This document shows positions 16,852 through 23,804 of a DNA stretch of 26,914 nt, one piece after another. The translations under genes were made by a program, and so were the position numbers. The notes under the pieces were generated by a model. That model did no database searches. It was not told where the DNA came from and saw only the letters and a list, made by a program, of their open reading frames with translations. Positions within the stretch are counted from its first letter, which is position 1, and the number at the start of each line of letters is the position of its first letter. This DNA comes from an uncultured Alphaproteobacteria bacterium (GTDB taxonomy: Bacteria; Pseudomonadota; Alphaproteobacteria; Puniceispirillales; Puniceispirillaceae), in assembly GCA_913064995.1 (NCBI GenBank), contig CAJYBL010000006.1:1-26914 (forward strand), given 5' to 3'.

Positions 16852-17703
16852 ATGAGAAGTTATCAACAGCTTATAGATTTCTTGCCGCCATTATCTAGTT
16901 TTCGGAATGAAGCAAGCGGTATGATCACGTCATACCGAGTCAATCAACCACAGATTGAAAACAGTGAACGTCCTGCCTTAGTATTTCTGCATGGATTTAA
17001 TGGCAGCAGCAAGAGCTGGGCTTGCCAATTTGCCCATTTTACCAGTCAGACGGTAATTGCCATTGATGCCCCCGGTTTCGGTGGATCGCAATTTGTTGAC
17101 GGCGGTATGGTTGCAATCGCTGATGAGGTTGCCGCACTGATTTCCAGCCTTGTCACCGGCAAGGCCGTTATTATTGGCCATTCGATGGGTGGTATGCTGG
17201 CGCAGGTTTTGGGCGCAACCCATCCAGACATATGCCAAGCGATCATTCTTTCCTGCACGCACAAAGGACGGGCACAGCCGGTTGGCTCGCCGCTTAGGGC
17301 GGCAGAGCAGGAGCGGATCCGGGAGCGCGAAGTGATGGATGATGCGTCTTATGGCGCGCTTCGGGTTGGCAAGATGCTGTCGGGAAAGATTGATCCGCAA
17401 ATCATGGCGTTTCTGGCGGCTGTCGCTGGTGAAATCCGTGTTGAGGGTATCCGTTGTGGCGGCTTTGCGATGCAATATCTCGATACAAGCCCGTTCCTTG
17501 ATAAAATCAATGCTCCAGTCGCCATTTTTACCGGTGCCGATGATGTGGTGGTAAAACCGGATGCAGCCGCCGCGTTAAAAGCTGGTTTGCCGCAAGCGCA
17601 TCATTGGTTACTGGCAGACGTTGGTCATGCGCCCTATTGTGAAGATTCTGTCAGTTTCAATAGCGCCATTGAACAGTTTCTTGATTATGTTTCAGCGGTT
17701 TAA
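16852..17703 (+). CDS. Alpha/beta-fold hydrolase
   Basis: 283-aa soluble serine hydrolase of the alpha/beta fold. Oxyanion region FLHGFNGSSKSW (H47), nucleophile S111 in the elbow IGHSMGGM, acid D230 or D231 in FTGADDVV, and catalytic H259 in ADVGHAPY. Substrate class (ester, C-C bond, haloalkane) is not readable. The start is uncertain: the frame is open back to ATG 16741, only 17 bp from the divergent gene, which leaves no room for promoters. ATG 16852 is preferred, and ATG 16921 also fits the usual distance to the HG motif. An MFS transporter follows after 9 bp, so the two are probably one operon. The first about 150 bp share the low GC of the transporter block; the rest is GC-richer. Confidence 0.85.
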   Translation: MRSYQQLIDFLPPLSSFRNEASGMITSYRVNQPQIENSERPALVFLHGFNGSSKSWACQFAHFTSQTVIAIDAPGFGGSQFVDGGMVAIADEVAALISSLVTGKAVIIGHSMGGMLAQVLGATHPDICQAIILSCTHKGRAQPVGSPLRAAEQERIREREVMDDASYGALRVGKMLSGKIDPQIMAFLAAVAGEIRVEGIRCGGFAMQYLDTSPFLDKINAPVAIFTGADDVVVKPDAAAALKAGLPQAHHWLLADVGHAPYCEDSVSFNSAIEQFLDYVSAV

Positions 17704-17712
17704 GAAACTGGC

Positions 17713-18927
17713 ATGGTAAAACAAATGAACGCATTCACATTACGGCCATTTGTCATTTATTTTTTGACAAACACATTGTCACTGCTTGGCACATGGATTC
17801 AAAAAGTGGGTCTTGGCTGGCTGACGTGGCAGATTACCGAATCCACTTTCTGGACAAGTTTTGTGTCCATTGCTTTGATGGCACCGGTTGGCATCATTGG
17901 GCCATTTATTGCTGTTTATGCCGAAAGCTGGGATATGCGGCGCGCCTTTCTAATTACAAAAATCCTGATGATGCTTGTCAGTTTTGTGATCTTTGCCCTG
18001 CAATATTTTGACCTGCATAATCTGCATAGTTTGATTATAACATCGCTTGCCCTTGGCCTGCTCAGTGCTGTTCATCACCCGATCCGGCTGGTGTTTATCT
18101 CTATTGTGGTGCCGCGCCCTTACCTTGCCAGTGCCATCGGGTTGAATTCGGTTTCATGGAACATGTCACGCGTTATTGGCCCGGGACTGTCCGGCTTTGC
18201 GATTGCGATCCTTGGCCTTGCAACCACATTTGGGATTGCGTTTATTCTTTATGCGCCGCTGATCGTGGCCTTGGCGCTATTGCCACTTGAACCGCGTGCC
18301 AAGGCAAAGCCGAATGCCGACCGGTTTTTTCAAAAGATGCGAGATGGCGGCAAGGTGGCTTTGCAAACACCAATTATTTTTACCGCCCTATGTATGGTGG
18401 CGTTGAATAGCTTTCTGGTTCGCGGTGTTTTGGAAATTCAGCCTGCGATCATTGGCCAGGTTCTTGGCGGCGAAAGTCAGGCCTTGGCGACAGCTACGGC
18501 CGCTGCTGGTGTTGGCGCTTTGCTGTCGTCAGGCTGGATTGGGCTTGGCAAATTGTCACCAGATTTTATCCAGCGTTGCTTATGGCCAATGCTTGCCATT
18601 GGCATTATCGGAACGGCCTGTCTAAATCTGACAAGCACGATCATTCCGATGAGTTTGATTTTTGTGCTAACGGGCTTCACCGCCACGGTTGCGGGCATTG
18701 GTGCACAGACTTTGATCCAGCTTACGGTGGAAGAAGATTACCGTGCACGGGTTATGACTTGGTGGTCGAGTGTTTCGTTTGGTAGCCTGACAGTTGGCGG
18801 GATCCTCATTGGGTTTTTTGGCGATCTGATGCCCATTGGAGATGGGATTCTCATCGTAATGATACCGGGAGGGTTGCTCGCCATTTTTGTTCTGGTCAAA
18901 TTACCGTTGTCGCGCTGGACAGTCTGA
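17713..18927 (+). CDS. MFS transporter, EntS/MFS_3-like exporter group
   Basis: 404-aa inner-membrane protein with about 12 hydrophobic spans. The N-terminal region LLGTWIQKVGLGWLTWQITES matches the conserved start of the transmembrane-effector/EntS-like subgroup (GTW.Q..A..WL pattern), and ESWDMRRAFLITKIL holds the loop 2-3 motif, D/R-rich as usual. Members export siderophores, drugs or metabolites by proton antiport. It begins 9 bp after the hydrolase stop, so the pair is likely cotranscribed. ATG 17713 has a weak ribosome site; an ATG at 17728 is nearly equal. Function as exporter is family knowledge; the cargo is unknown. Confidence 0.9.
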   Translation: MVKQMNAFTLRPFVIYFLTNTLSLLGTWIQKVGLGWLTWQITESTFWTSFVSIALMAPVGIIGPFIAVYAESWDMRRAFLITKILMMLVSFVIFALQYFDLHNLHSLIITSLALGLLSAVHHPIRLVFISIVVPRPYLASAIGLNSVSWNMSRVIGPGLSGFAIAILGLATTFGIAFILYAPLIVALALLPLEPRAKAKPNADRFFQKMRDGGKVALQTPIIFTALCMVALNSFLVRGVLEIQPAIIGQVLGGESQALATATAAAGVGALLSSGWIGLGKLSPDFIQRCLWPMLAIGIIGTACLNLTSTIIPMSLIFVLTGFTATVAGIGAQTLIQLTVEEDYRARVMTWWSSVSFGSLTVGGILIGFFGDLMPIGDGILIVMIPGGLLAIFVLVKLPLSRWTV

Positions 18928-18995
18928 TATGCTACCACCTCTTCGCTAGTTGCCTGTGCAGCAAATAACAATTGTAAAATCTTTAGGGGCAAGCC

Positions 18996-19079
18996 ATGTT
19001 TGAACGTATGATTGGCGCGTGCGACGGGTGTAAAAGCGATTGCAAATCCATTAGCCAGCGGGCAATTGAGGTGCTTTAG
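18996..19079 (+). CDS. Possible 27-aa Cys-rich small protein or leader peptide
   Basis: ATG 18996 opens a 27-codon frame ending TAG 19077-19079. A strong ribosome site, AGGGG, lies 6 nt upstream, better than that of the following gene. The peptide contains C9-x2-C12-x3-C16 (ACDGCKSDC) followed by an amphipathic-looking SISQRAIEVL. Codon choice resembles that of neighbours. A 5-bp hairpin (GTGCT/AGCAC, 19071-19086) overlaps its stop codon, and the amine oxidoreductase starts 13 bp later. It could be a leader peptide coupling translation of the downstream gene, a metal-binding mini-protein, or chance. No family recognised. Confidence 0.4.
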   Translation: MFERMIGACDGCKSDCKSISQRAIEVL

Positions 19080-19092
19080 GCAGCACATAATC

Positions 19093-20385
19093 ATGGGGGA
19101 GATAAGGCGGTTGAGGAAAAGTGATCCAGTTTCAATCTGGGATATTACCGCAGCTGAAACTGAGCCAAATCAAACTAGTGCCGTCGGGGGGAAGGTTGAT
19201 GTCGCTATTGTTGGTGGTGGGTTTACCGGCCTTTCAACCGCTTTGCATTGTGCCGAAAAAGGCCTTTCATGTCATGTTATCGAAGCTAATCATATTGGGT
19301 TTGGCGGGTCAGGACGCAATGTTGGTCTGGTGAACGCTGCGGCTTGGCTACCGCCACAGGATGTTCTCAAAATACTGGGCGAAGATTATGGCAGCCGGTT
19401 CATAAATCGGTTTAGTAGTGCGCCAGAGTATGTATTTTCCCTGATTGAAAAGTACCAGATTCAATGCAACCCTACCCGAACTGGAACGATTCATGCTGCG
19501 GATGGGCCAGCCGGGCTTGATGATTTGATTGCGCGCAAGGCAGCATGGGATAGGCTTGGTGAGCCGGTTGATTTGTTATCGCGTGATGAGGCAGCATCAC
19601 ATATTGGCAGTACGGCTTTTTATGGAGCTCTTCTTGATCACCGTGCTGGAACTATTAATCCCATGGCCTATTGCCGTGGTCTTGCCCGGGCGGCGCTTGC
19701 GGCTGGTGCTATGATAAGTTTGGGTACTACCGTGAAAGAATTAAAGCATGAGGCTGGTCTATGGCAGGTGGTTACAAACAAGGGTGCGCTGATGGCGCGC
19801 CATGTTATTCTAGGAACCAATGCCTATACTGATGAATTATGGCCCGGGTTAAAACATAGTTTTACTATGATTCATTATTTTCAACTTGCCACGAGCCGGA
19901 TGAGTGATCGGATTAAACATATTTTGCCATATCGACAGGGGCTATGGGATACGGGAAAAATAATGTTAAGCCTTCGACGCGACCATACGGACCGGCTGAT
20001 TATAGGCTCGATGGGACATGTGATGGGTTCACATCATGGTGGAGTCTCATACCGATGGGCACAAAAACAGCTTGATCGCATTTTTCCTGATCTTGGGCCT
20101 GTTACGTTTGACGAGGCATGGAATGGCCAGATTGCGATGACGCCAGATCATTTGCCGTATATATACAAGCTTGCGGATAACCTCTTCACGCCAATTGGCT
20201 ACAATGGCCGTGGAATTACAACCGGAACGGTTTTTGGTCAGGCGCTTGCTGGACTGTTAACTGGTGATTGTGCGAGTACATTGCCGATCCCAGTATCGAC
20301 AATGCGTCGAGTTAGATCTGCGCCAGTGATGTCCCGCTTTTATAAGTTGGCCTTTGCTGTCAACCAATGCATCAAAAGTTTCTAA
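19093..20385 (+). CDS. FAD-dependent amine oxidoreductase (DadA/PuuB-like)
   Basis: 430-aa DAO-family flavoprotein resembling gamma-glutamylputrescine oxidase (PuuB), which deaminates a secondary or primary amine. Dinucleotide motif VAIVGGGFTGLSTALH (G41-G46), a second FAD contact IGFGGSGRNVGLVNAA (68-83), the central ALLDHRAGTINPMAYCRGLA, and the C-terminal FAD loop YNGRGITTGTVFG are all as in the family. The start is uncertain: ATG 19093 has only a distant AGG; TTG 19111 has GGGGGAG about 9 nt upstream and is a real rival. A TTG at 19012 would overlap the small ORF. It ends 30 bp from the convergent CoxG-like gene. Substrate is unknown; N-substituted amino acids fit the neighbourhood. Confidence 0.9.
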   Translation: MGEIRRLRKSDPVSIWDITAAETEPNQTSAVGGKVDVAIVGGGFTGLSTALHCAEKGLSCHVIEANHIGFGGSGRNVGLVNAAAWLPPQDVLKILGEDYGSRFINRFSSAPEYVFSLIEKYQIQCNPTRTGTIHAADGPAGLDDLIARKAAWDRLGEPVDLLSRDEAASHIGSTAFYGALLDHRAGTINPMAYCRGLARAALAAGAMISLGTTVKELKHEAGLWQVVTNKGALMARHVILGTNAYTDELWPGLKHSFTMIHYFQLATSRMSDRIKHILPYRQGLWDTGKIMLSLRRDHTDRLIIGSMGHVMGSHHGGVSYRWAQKQLDRIFPDLGPVTFDEAWNGQIAMTPDHLPYIYKLADNLFTPIGYNGRGITTGTVFGQALAGLLTGDCASTLPIPVSTMRRVRSAPVMSRFYKLAFAVNQCIKSF

Positions 20386-20415
20386 TAGGCTGAAGTTATA
20401 GCCAATCTGGATGCG

Positions 20416-20883
20416 CTAGCTTGTTTGTTGGACCTCAAGCTCACCAGTCATAATTTTTTCAAATTTTTCGAAAAACGCCTTAGACAGTTTTTTGGCCGTG
20501 CTGGTAATCAGTCGGCCGCCGAGCTGGGCGATTTTGCCGCCGGTTTCCGCTTTTGCGCTATAATGCAGAATTGTGGCCTCACCATCTTCGGTCAAAGTGA
20601 CATCAGCGCCGCCCTTGGCAAAACCGGCAAGGCCGCCTTCGCCTTCGCCCGATAGGCTAAAACCATCAGGTGCCTTGGATTGATCAAGCATGACCGTGCC
20701 GTTGAATTTGGCTTTTACTGGCCCGATTTTCAAAGTGACCTTGGCAACAAGCTTGGTATCGGATTCGCGTTCAAGTGATTCGCATCCCGGAATACAGGCC
20801 TTGAGGATTGCGATATCATTCAACGCCGCATAGACTCCGGCGCGAGGGGCAGGGATCGTAATCTCGTCAGCGATTTCCATCAT
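20416..20883 (-). CDS. coxG: CoxG-like SRPBCC-domain protein
   Basis: 155-aa protein of the CoxG/CO dehydrogenase subunit G family, a START/SRPBCC fold. The opening strand MEIADEITIPAPRAGVYAAL, then the family signature CIPGCESLE at 30-38 and the repeated beta strands are clear; the C-terminus KKLSKAFFEKFEKIM is the long final helix. CoxG in Oligotropha helps anchor CO dehydrogenase, and relatives occur with molybdenum hydroxylases, but no such enzyme is in this window, so function is open. ATG 20883 has AAGGA 5 nt upstream; an adjacent ATG 20880 is equally possible. The 40-residue extension to 21003 lacks family support. It lies downstream of creatinase on the same strand, with a hairpin between. 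Confidence 0.85.
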   Translation of the reverse strand: MMEIADEITIPAPRAGVYAALNDIAILKACIPGCESLERESDTKLVAKVTLKIGPVKAKFNGTVMLDQSKAPDGFSLSGEGEGGLAGFAKGGADVTLTEDGEATILHYSAKAETGGKIAQLGGRLITSTAKKLSKAFFEKFEKIMTGELEVQQTS

Positions 20884-21053
20884 AAATTTCCTTGGTGATG
20901 ATCGGTGTTGATGCACTGTGTCAGGCTGAGATATAGGACTATTAAATGGTGACTTCAACAAAGAAACGGATAAGCCACTCCTTGCGGATATGTCCCCTGG
21001 CAATCAAGGGCAAAGCGGGGCAACCGGCATAATCCTTAATAGCACGTCAAAGG

Positions 21054-21082
21054 CACCAAACCTGTGGTGGGCAGGTTCGGTG
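21054..21082 (-). terminator. Hairpin after creatinase, probable terminator
   Basis: CACC-a-AACCTG (21054-21064), a 7-nt loop, then CAGGTT-c-GGTG (21072-21082): 10 pairs with one mismatch. On the minus strand it starts 29 nt after the creatinase stop and is followed by CCTTTGACG, a poor U-run. It could partly terminate transcription or stabilise the creatinase mRNA before coxG. Confidence 0.5.
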
Positions 21083-21111
21083 TGAATTTTGACTAACCGG
21101 ATAAAAGATAT

Positions 21112-22320
21112 CTAGCCAACAATATTGAAATCCGGTCCATATGGATAGCCAGTGATATTGTCATTGCCATCATCATTGATAATCAAAATATCATGTTCAC
21201 GATAGCCGCCAGCCCCAGCTTGTCCATGTGGAATTGTTAGCATCGGTTCCATCGATACAACCATCCCCGGTTCAAGAACCGTATCAACATCCTCACGCAG
21301 CTCAAGCCCCGCTTCGCGGCCATAATAATGCGATAGAATGCCAAAGGAATGACCATAGCCAAAACTGCGATATTGAAGCAGATCACGGTCTTCCAAAAAG
21401 GCGTTGATCTTATGCGTTACCTCGCTGCACCGCATCCCGGGCTTTAGCAGGCTGATGCCATATTCATGGGCGGCGATGTTCGTTTGCCAGATGCCGAGGC
21501 TTGCTGGGTCAACTGAACCTGCAAACATGGTTCGTTCCAGCGCGGTATAATAGCCCGAAATCATTGGAAAGCTGTTTAGCGACAAAATATCACCTTTTTG
21601 CAATTTCCGGCTGGTAACTGGATTATGCGCGCCATCAGTATTGAGTCCAGATTGAAACCAAACCCAGCTATCGCGATATTCGGCATCGGGAAAGGCCTCG
21701 GCGATGGCAAGTTCCATCGCGTCACGTCCGGCCATGGCAATATCGATTTCGCGCTGGCCAAGCTTTACCGCATCACGAATGGCATAGCCGCCAATATCAG
21801 CAATGCGCGCCCCTTCGCGGATCAACGCCAGCTCGGCTGGAGATTTATGCATACGTTGTTGCATAACCGCGGTTGATAAATCGGTCTGGCTTGTTGGCGA
21901 TAGAAACGCCATAAGCTTGCCTTGCTGGTCAAGGGTCAGATGATCGCCTTCATAACCAATTGAGCTTTTTTCGCCAGCAACCGATCGAATGGCTCGCCAG
22001 AAATTGTCGCGCTGCCAGTCGGTATAGGTGATATTGTCACCAAAGGATCGGCGCCATGGCTGGCCAGCGTCAATGCCTGCGGAAATGGTGACATTTTCGG
22101 TGGCGGTCACAACTAGGCCATAGGGTCGGCCAAAGGCGCAGTAAAGAAACCCCGAATAATAGGCAATTGAATGCATCGAGGTAAAAATCACTGCTTTCAC
22201 ACCGGCAGCGGCCATAATGGCACGCAAACCGGCAAGCCGTGTTTCATATTCAATTGTGGAAAATTGGGCTGTTGCTTTTTCACCGTTATGCAAACGGTAT
22301 GTGTTTGGTCGCAAAGTCAT
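21112..22320 (-). CDS. Creatinase (creatine amidinohydrolase)
   Basis: 402-aa cytosolic pita-bread-fold enzyme that hydrolyses creatine to sarcosine and urea. It aligns from end to end with Pseudomonas putida creatinase as I recall that sequence, almost without shifts. Residues implicated in the known structure fall at the same or adjacent numbers: F63 and R65 (FGRPY), H232 (DGAHNPVTSRK), Y258 and E262 (SGYYTALERT), R335 (YYGREAGLELRED), E358 (VVSMEPM), H376 (GYREHD). Unlike M24 peptidases it lacks a full metal-ligand set. GGAGGG lies 6 nt before ATG 22320. It diverges from an AGAT homologue across a 311-bp region holding a structured element. Because AGAT makes guanidinoacetate, activity on that compound instead of creatine is a possibility, though the active-site match favours creatine. 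Confidence 0.95.
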   Translation of the reverse strand: MTLRPNTYRLHNGEKATAQFSTIEYETRLAGLRAIMAAAGVKAVIFTSMHSIAYYSGFLYCAFGRPYGLVVTATENVTISAGIDAGQPWRRSFGDNITYTDWQRDNFWRAIRSVAGEKSSIGYEGDHLTLDQQGKLMAFLSPTSQTDLSTAVMQQRMHKSPAELALIREGARIADIGGYAIRDAVKLGQREIDIAMAGRDAMELAIAEAFPDAEYRDSWVWFQSGLNTDGAHNPVTSRKLQKGDILSLNSFPMISGYYTALERTMFAGSVDPASLGIWQTNIAAHEYGISLLKPGMRCSEVTHKINAFLEDRDLLQYRSFGYGHSFGILSHYYGREAGLELREDVDTVLEPGMVVSMEPMLTIPHGQAGAGGYREHDILIINDDGNDNITGYPYGPDFNIVG

Positions 22321-22373
22321 TTAGACCCTCCATTGACTAGTTCAAAAGAAGGTCCCGGCGTTCAGGACTTTTT

Positions 22374-22480
22374 AAAAAAAGGCGCAACCGTGAAAGCGCA
22401 TACGGTTGGAGCGACGCCATCGCTCATGCCTCTCGTAAAATTGTATTGCGCGCGATCGCAAAAGAGGCAAGTGTTTTTTT
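22374..22480. promoter_or_regulatory. 107-bp structured element with three hairpins, bounded by A7 and T7
   Basis: Lies in the 311-bp spacer between creatinase (minus) and AGAT (plus). Order on the plus strand: A7 (22374-22380); hairpin A, CAACCGT/ACGGTTG (22385-22391 with 22402-22408, 10-nt loop); hairpin B abutting it, GAGCGA/TCGCTC (22409-22414 with 22420-22425, 5-nt loop); hairpin C, TGCCTC/GAGGCA (22427-22432 with 22464-22469) enclosing an inner stem TTGCG/CGCAA (22446-22461); then T7 (22474-22480). Each strand therefore reads as stem-loops then a 7-U run, i.e. an intrinsic terminator both ways. On the minus strand the terminator ends 53 nt before creatinase. Candidate attenuator, riboswitch or small RNA; no known RNA class recognised. 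The rest of the spacer (22321-22373, 22481-22631) shows nothing else I can support beyond the two ribosome sites. Confidence 0.65.
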
Positions 22481-22631
22481 CGATTGCCCATTTTACTGCG
22501 ATCATTGGCCGGACATGGCAATGATGATTGACCCCGATAATATATTGTTTTGGGCAGCGCAAAATTGTTGTATCAACGCTGATGATTTTTGTGAAAATGC
22601 GCAGTTGCGGTGCGCTGTTTGGGAGAAAAAT

Positions 22632-23744
22632 ATGTCAACAATCGTGAATAGCTGGAATGAATGGGATCCTTTAAAACATGTGATTGTCGGTCGTGCCGAT
22701 GATTGTCATATCCCGCCTGAAGAACCAGCTTTGGACGCGAAGGTTCCAGAAGATAGTGACATGCGTGGCCAATGGGGCCGCCGCCCGCAAGACAGCATTG
22801 ATCGTGCCAATGAATTGCTTGATAATTTTGCTACCATGCTGGTATTACGCGGCATTAAAGTCGACCGCCCAACGCCGATTGATTTTTCGCTGCCTGCAAT
22901 CACACCTGATTTCCAGACTGAAAGCCAGTTTGGCTGTATGCCGCCGCGGGATGTGCTGTTGACGGTTGGTAATGAAATTCTCGAAGCGACCATGTCTTAT
23001 CGCTGCCGATGGTTTGAATATCTTTGCTATCGCCCCTTGATGCAGAAATATTGGAATGAAGATCCGAATTTCCGCCATGAGGCTGCCCCAAAACCACGCC
23101 TGACAGATGCTGATTATCATCCTGATTATTTGTCGGCAAAAATTGGTGTTGAAAAGCGCTTGCAATGGGCGGCTGAAAAATTCTTTGTCACTACCGAAGA
23201 AGAGCCATTATTTGATGCGGCCGATGTTTTGCGTTTTGGCAAAGACCTTGTCGTTCAGCATGGATTTACCACTAATCTAAGGGGTATTGAATGGATTCGG
23301 CGGCATTTTCCGGGTCACCGTGTGCATGCTGTCAACTTCCCTGGCGACCCTTATCCGATACATATTGACGCAACTTTTACCCCGCTTCGTCCGGGTTTGA
23401 TTTTGAACAACCCACAGCGCCGTTTGCCCGAAGAGCAGCGCCGTATGTTCAATGACAATGGCTGGGAAATTGTTGATGCGGCACAGCCAGCGCATAACGC
23501 GCCACCGGCACTTTGCTATTCGTCTGTTTGGCTTAGCATGAATGTTCTGGTCCTTGATCCGAAGACAGTCTGTGTTGAAAAATCAGAAGTCTATCAAGCC
23601 GAGCAGATGGACAAACTTGGTATGAATGTCATCGAAGTCGAATTGCGCGACGCCTATGCTTTTGGTGGCGGGTTGCATTGCTGTACAGCTGATGTTTATC
23701 GTGAGGGTGGTCTTGAGGATTATTTTCCAAAACTGGCCAGATAG
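22632..23744 (+). CDS. Glycine amidinotransferase (AGAT/GATM) family protein
   Basis: 370-aa amidinotransferase that moves the amidino group of arginine to an amine; with glycine the products are guanidinoacetate and ornithine. It aligns over its length with human AGAT without the mitochondrial leader. The catalytic set is present: D195 in FDAADVLR, H244 in IHIDATF, C350 in GGGLHCCTADV; R263 and S298 match the human glycine-carboxylate contacts R322 and S355. The Met before the catalytic His in human AGAT is Ile here (I243). ATG 22632 follows GGGAGA by 5 nt; the 62-residue upstream extension is not homologous. Relatives also act in streptomycin (StrB1) and cyanotoxin (CyrA, SxtG) synthesis, so the acceptor might not be glycine. 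An aminotransferase follows after 60 bp. Confidence 0.93.
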   Translation: MSTIVNSWNEWDPLKHVIVGRADDCHIPPEEPALDAKVPEDSDMRGQWGRRPQDSIDRANELLDNFATMLVLRGIKVDRPTPIDFSLPAITPDFQTESQFGCMPPRDVLLTVGNEILEATMSYRCRWFEYLCYRPLMQKYWNEDPNFRHEAAPKPRLTDADYHPDYLSAKIGVEKRLQWAAEKFFVTTEEEPLFDAADVLRFGKDLVVQHGFTTNLRGIEWIRRHFPGHRVHAVNFPGDPYPIHIDATFTPLRPGLILNNPQRRLPEEQRRMFNDNGWEIVDAAQPAHNAPPALCYSSVWLSMNVLVLDPKTVCVEKSEVYQAEQMDKLGMNVIEVELRDAYAFGGGLHCCTADVYREGGLEDYFPKLAR

Positions 23745-23804
23745 GCGCTGCCAATCAATCAAGAGATCAGTAAGTGAATGCCCCATAGATAGAGGTATTA
23801 GAAA

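Larger units (their letters stand above)
11900..17000. other. Lower-GC block covering the transporter operon
   Basis: Hand counts of 60-bp samples give mostly 32-47% GC between about 11.9 and 17.0 kb, with some samples up to 55%. Samples just outside give 55-58% (11281-11340, 11461-11520, 11641-11700, 17101-17160, 18181-18240). The left change falls inside dppF and the right one inside the N-terminal third of the alpha/beta hydrolase gene. Bounds are approximate; no sliding-window calculation was possible. Confidence 0.5.

Noticed and set aside
22381..22470. tRNA or known riboswitch (glycine, guanidine I-III) in the creatinase/AGAT spacer
   Set aside because: No T-loop or acceptor-stem pattern, and none of the conserved core sequences I know for those riboswitch classes is present.
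22446..22631. Upstream extension of the AGAT reading frame
   Set aside because: The first 62 residues do not resemble AGAT, run through the structured element, and a clear GGGAGA precedes ATG 22632.
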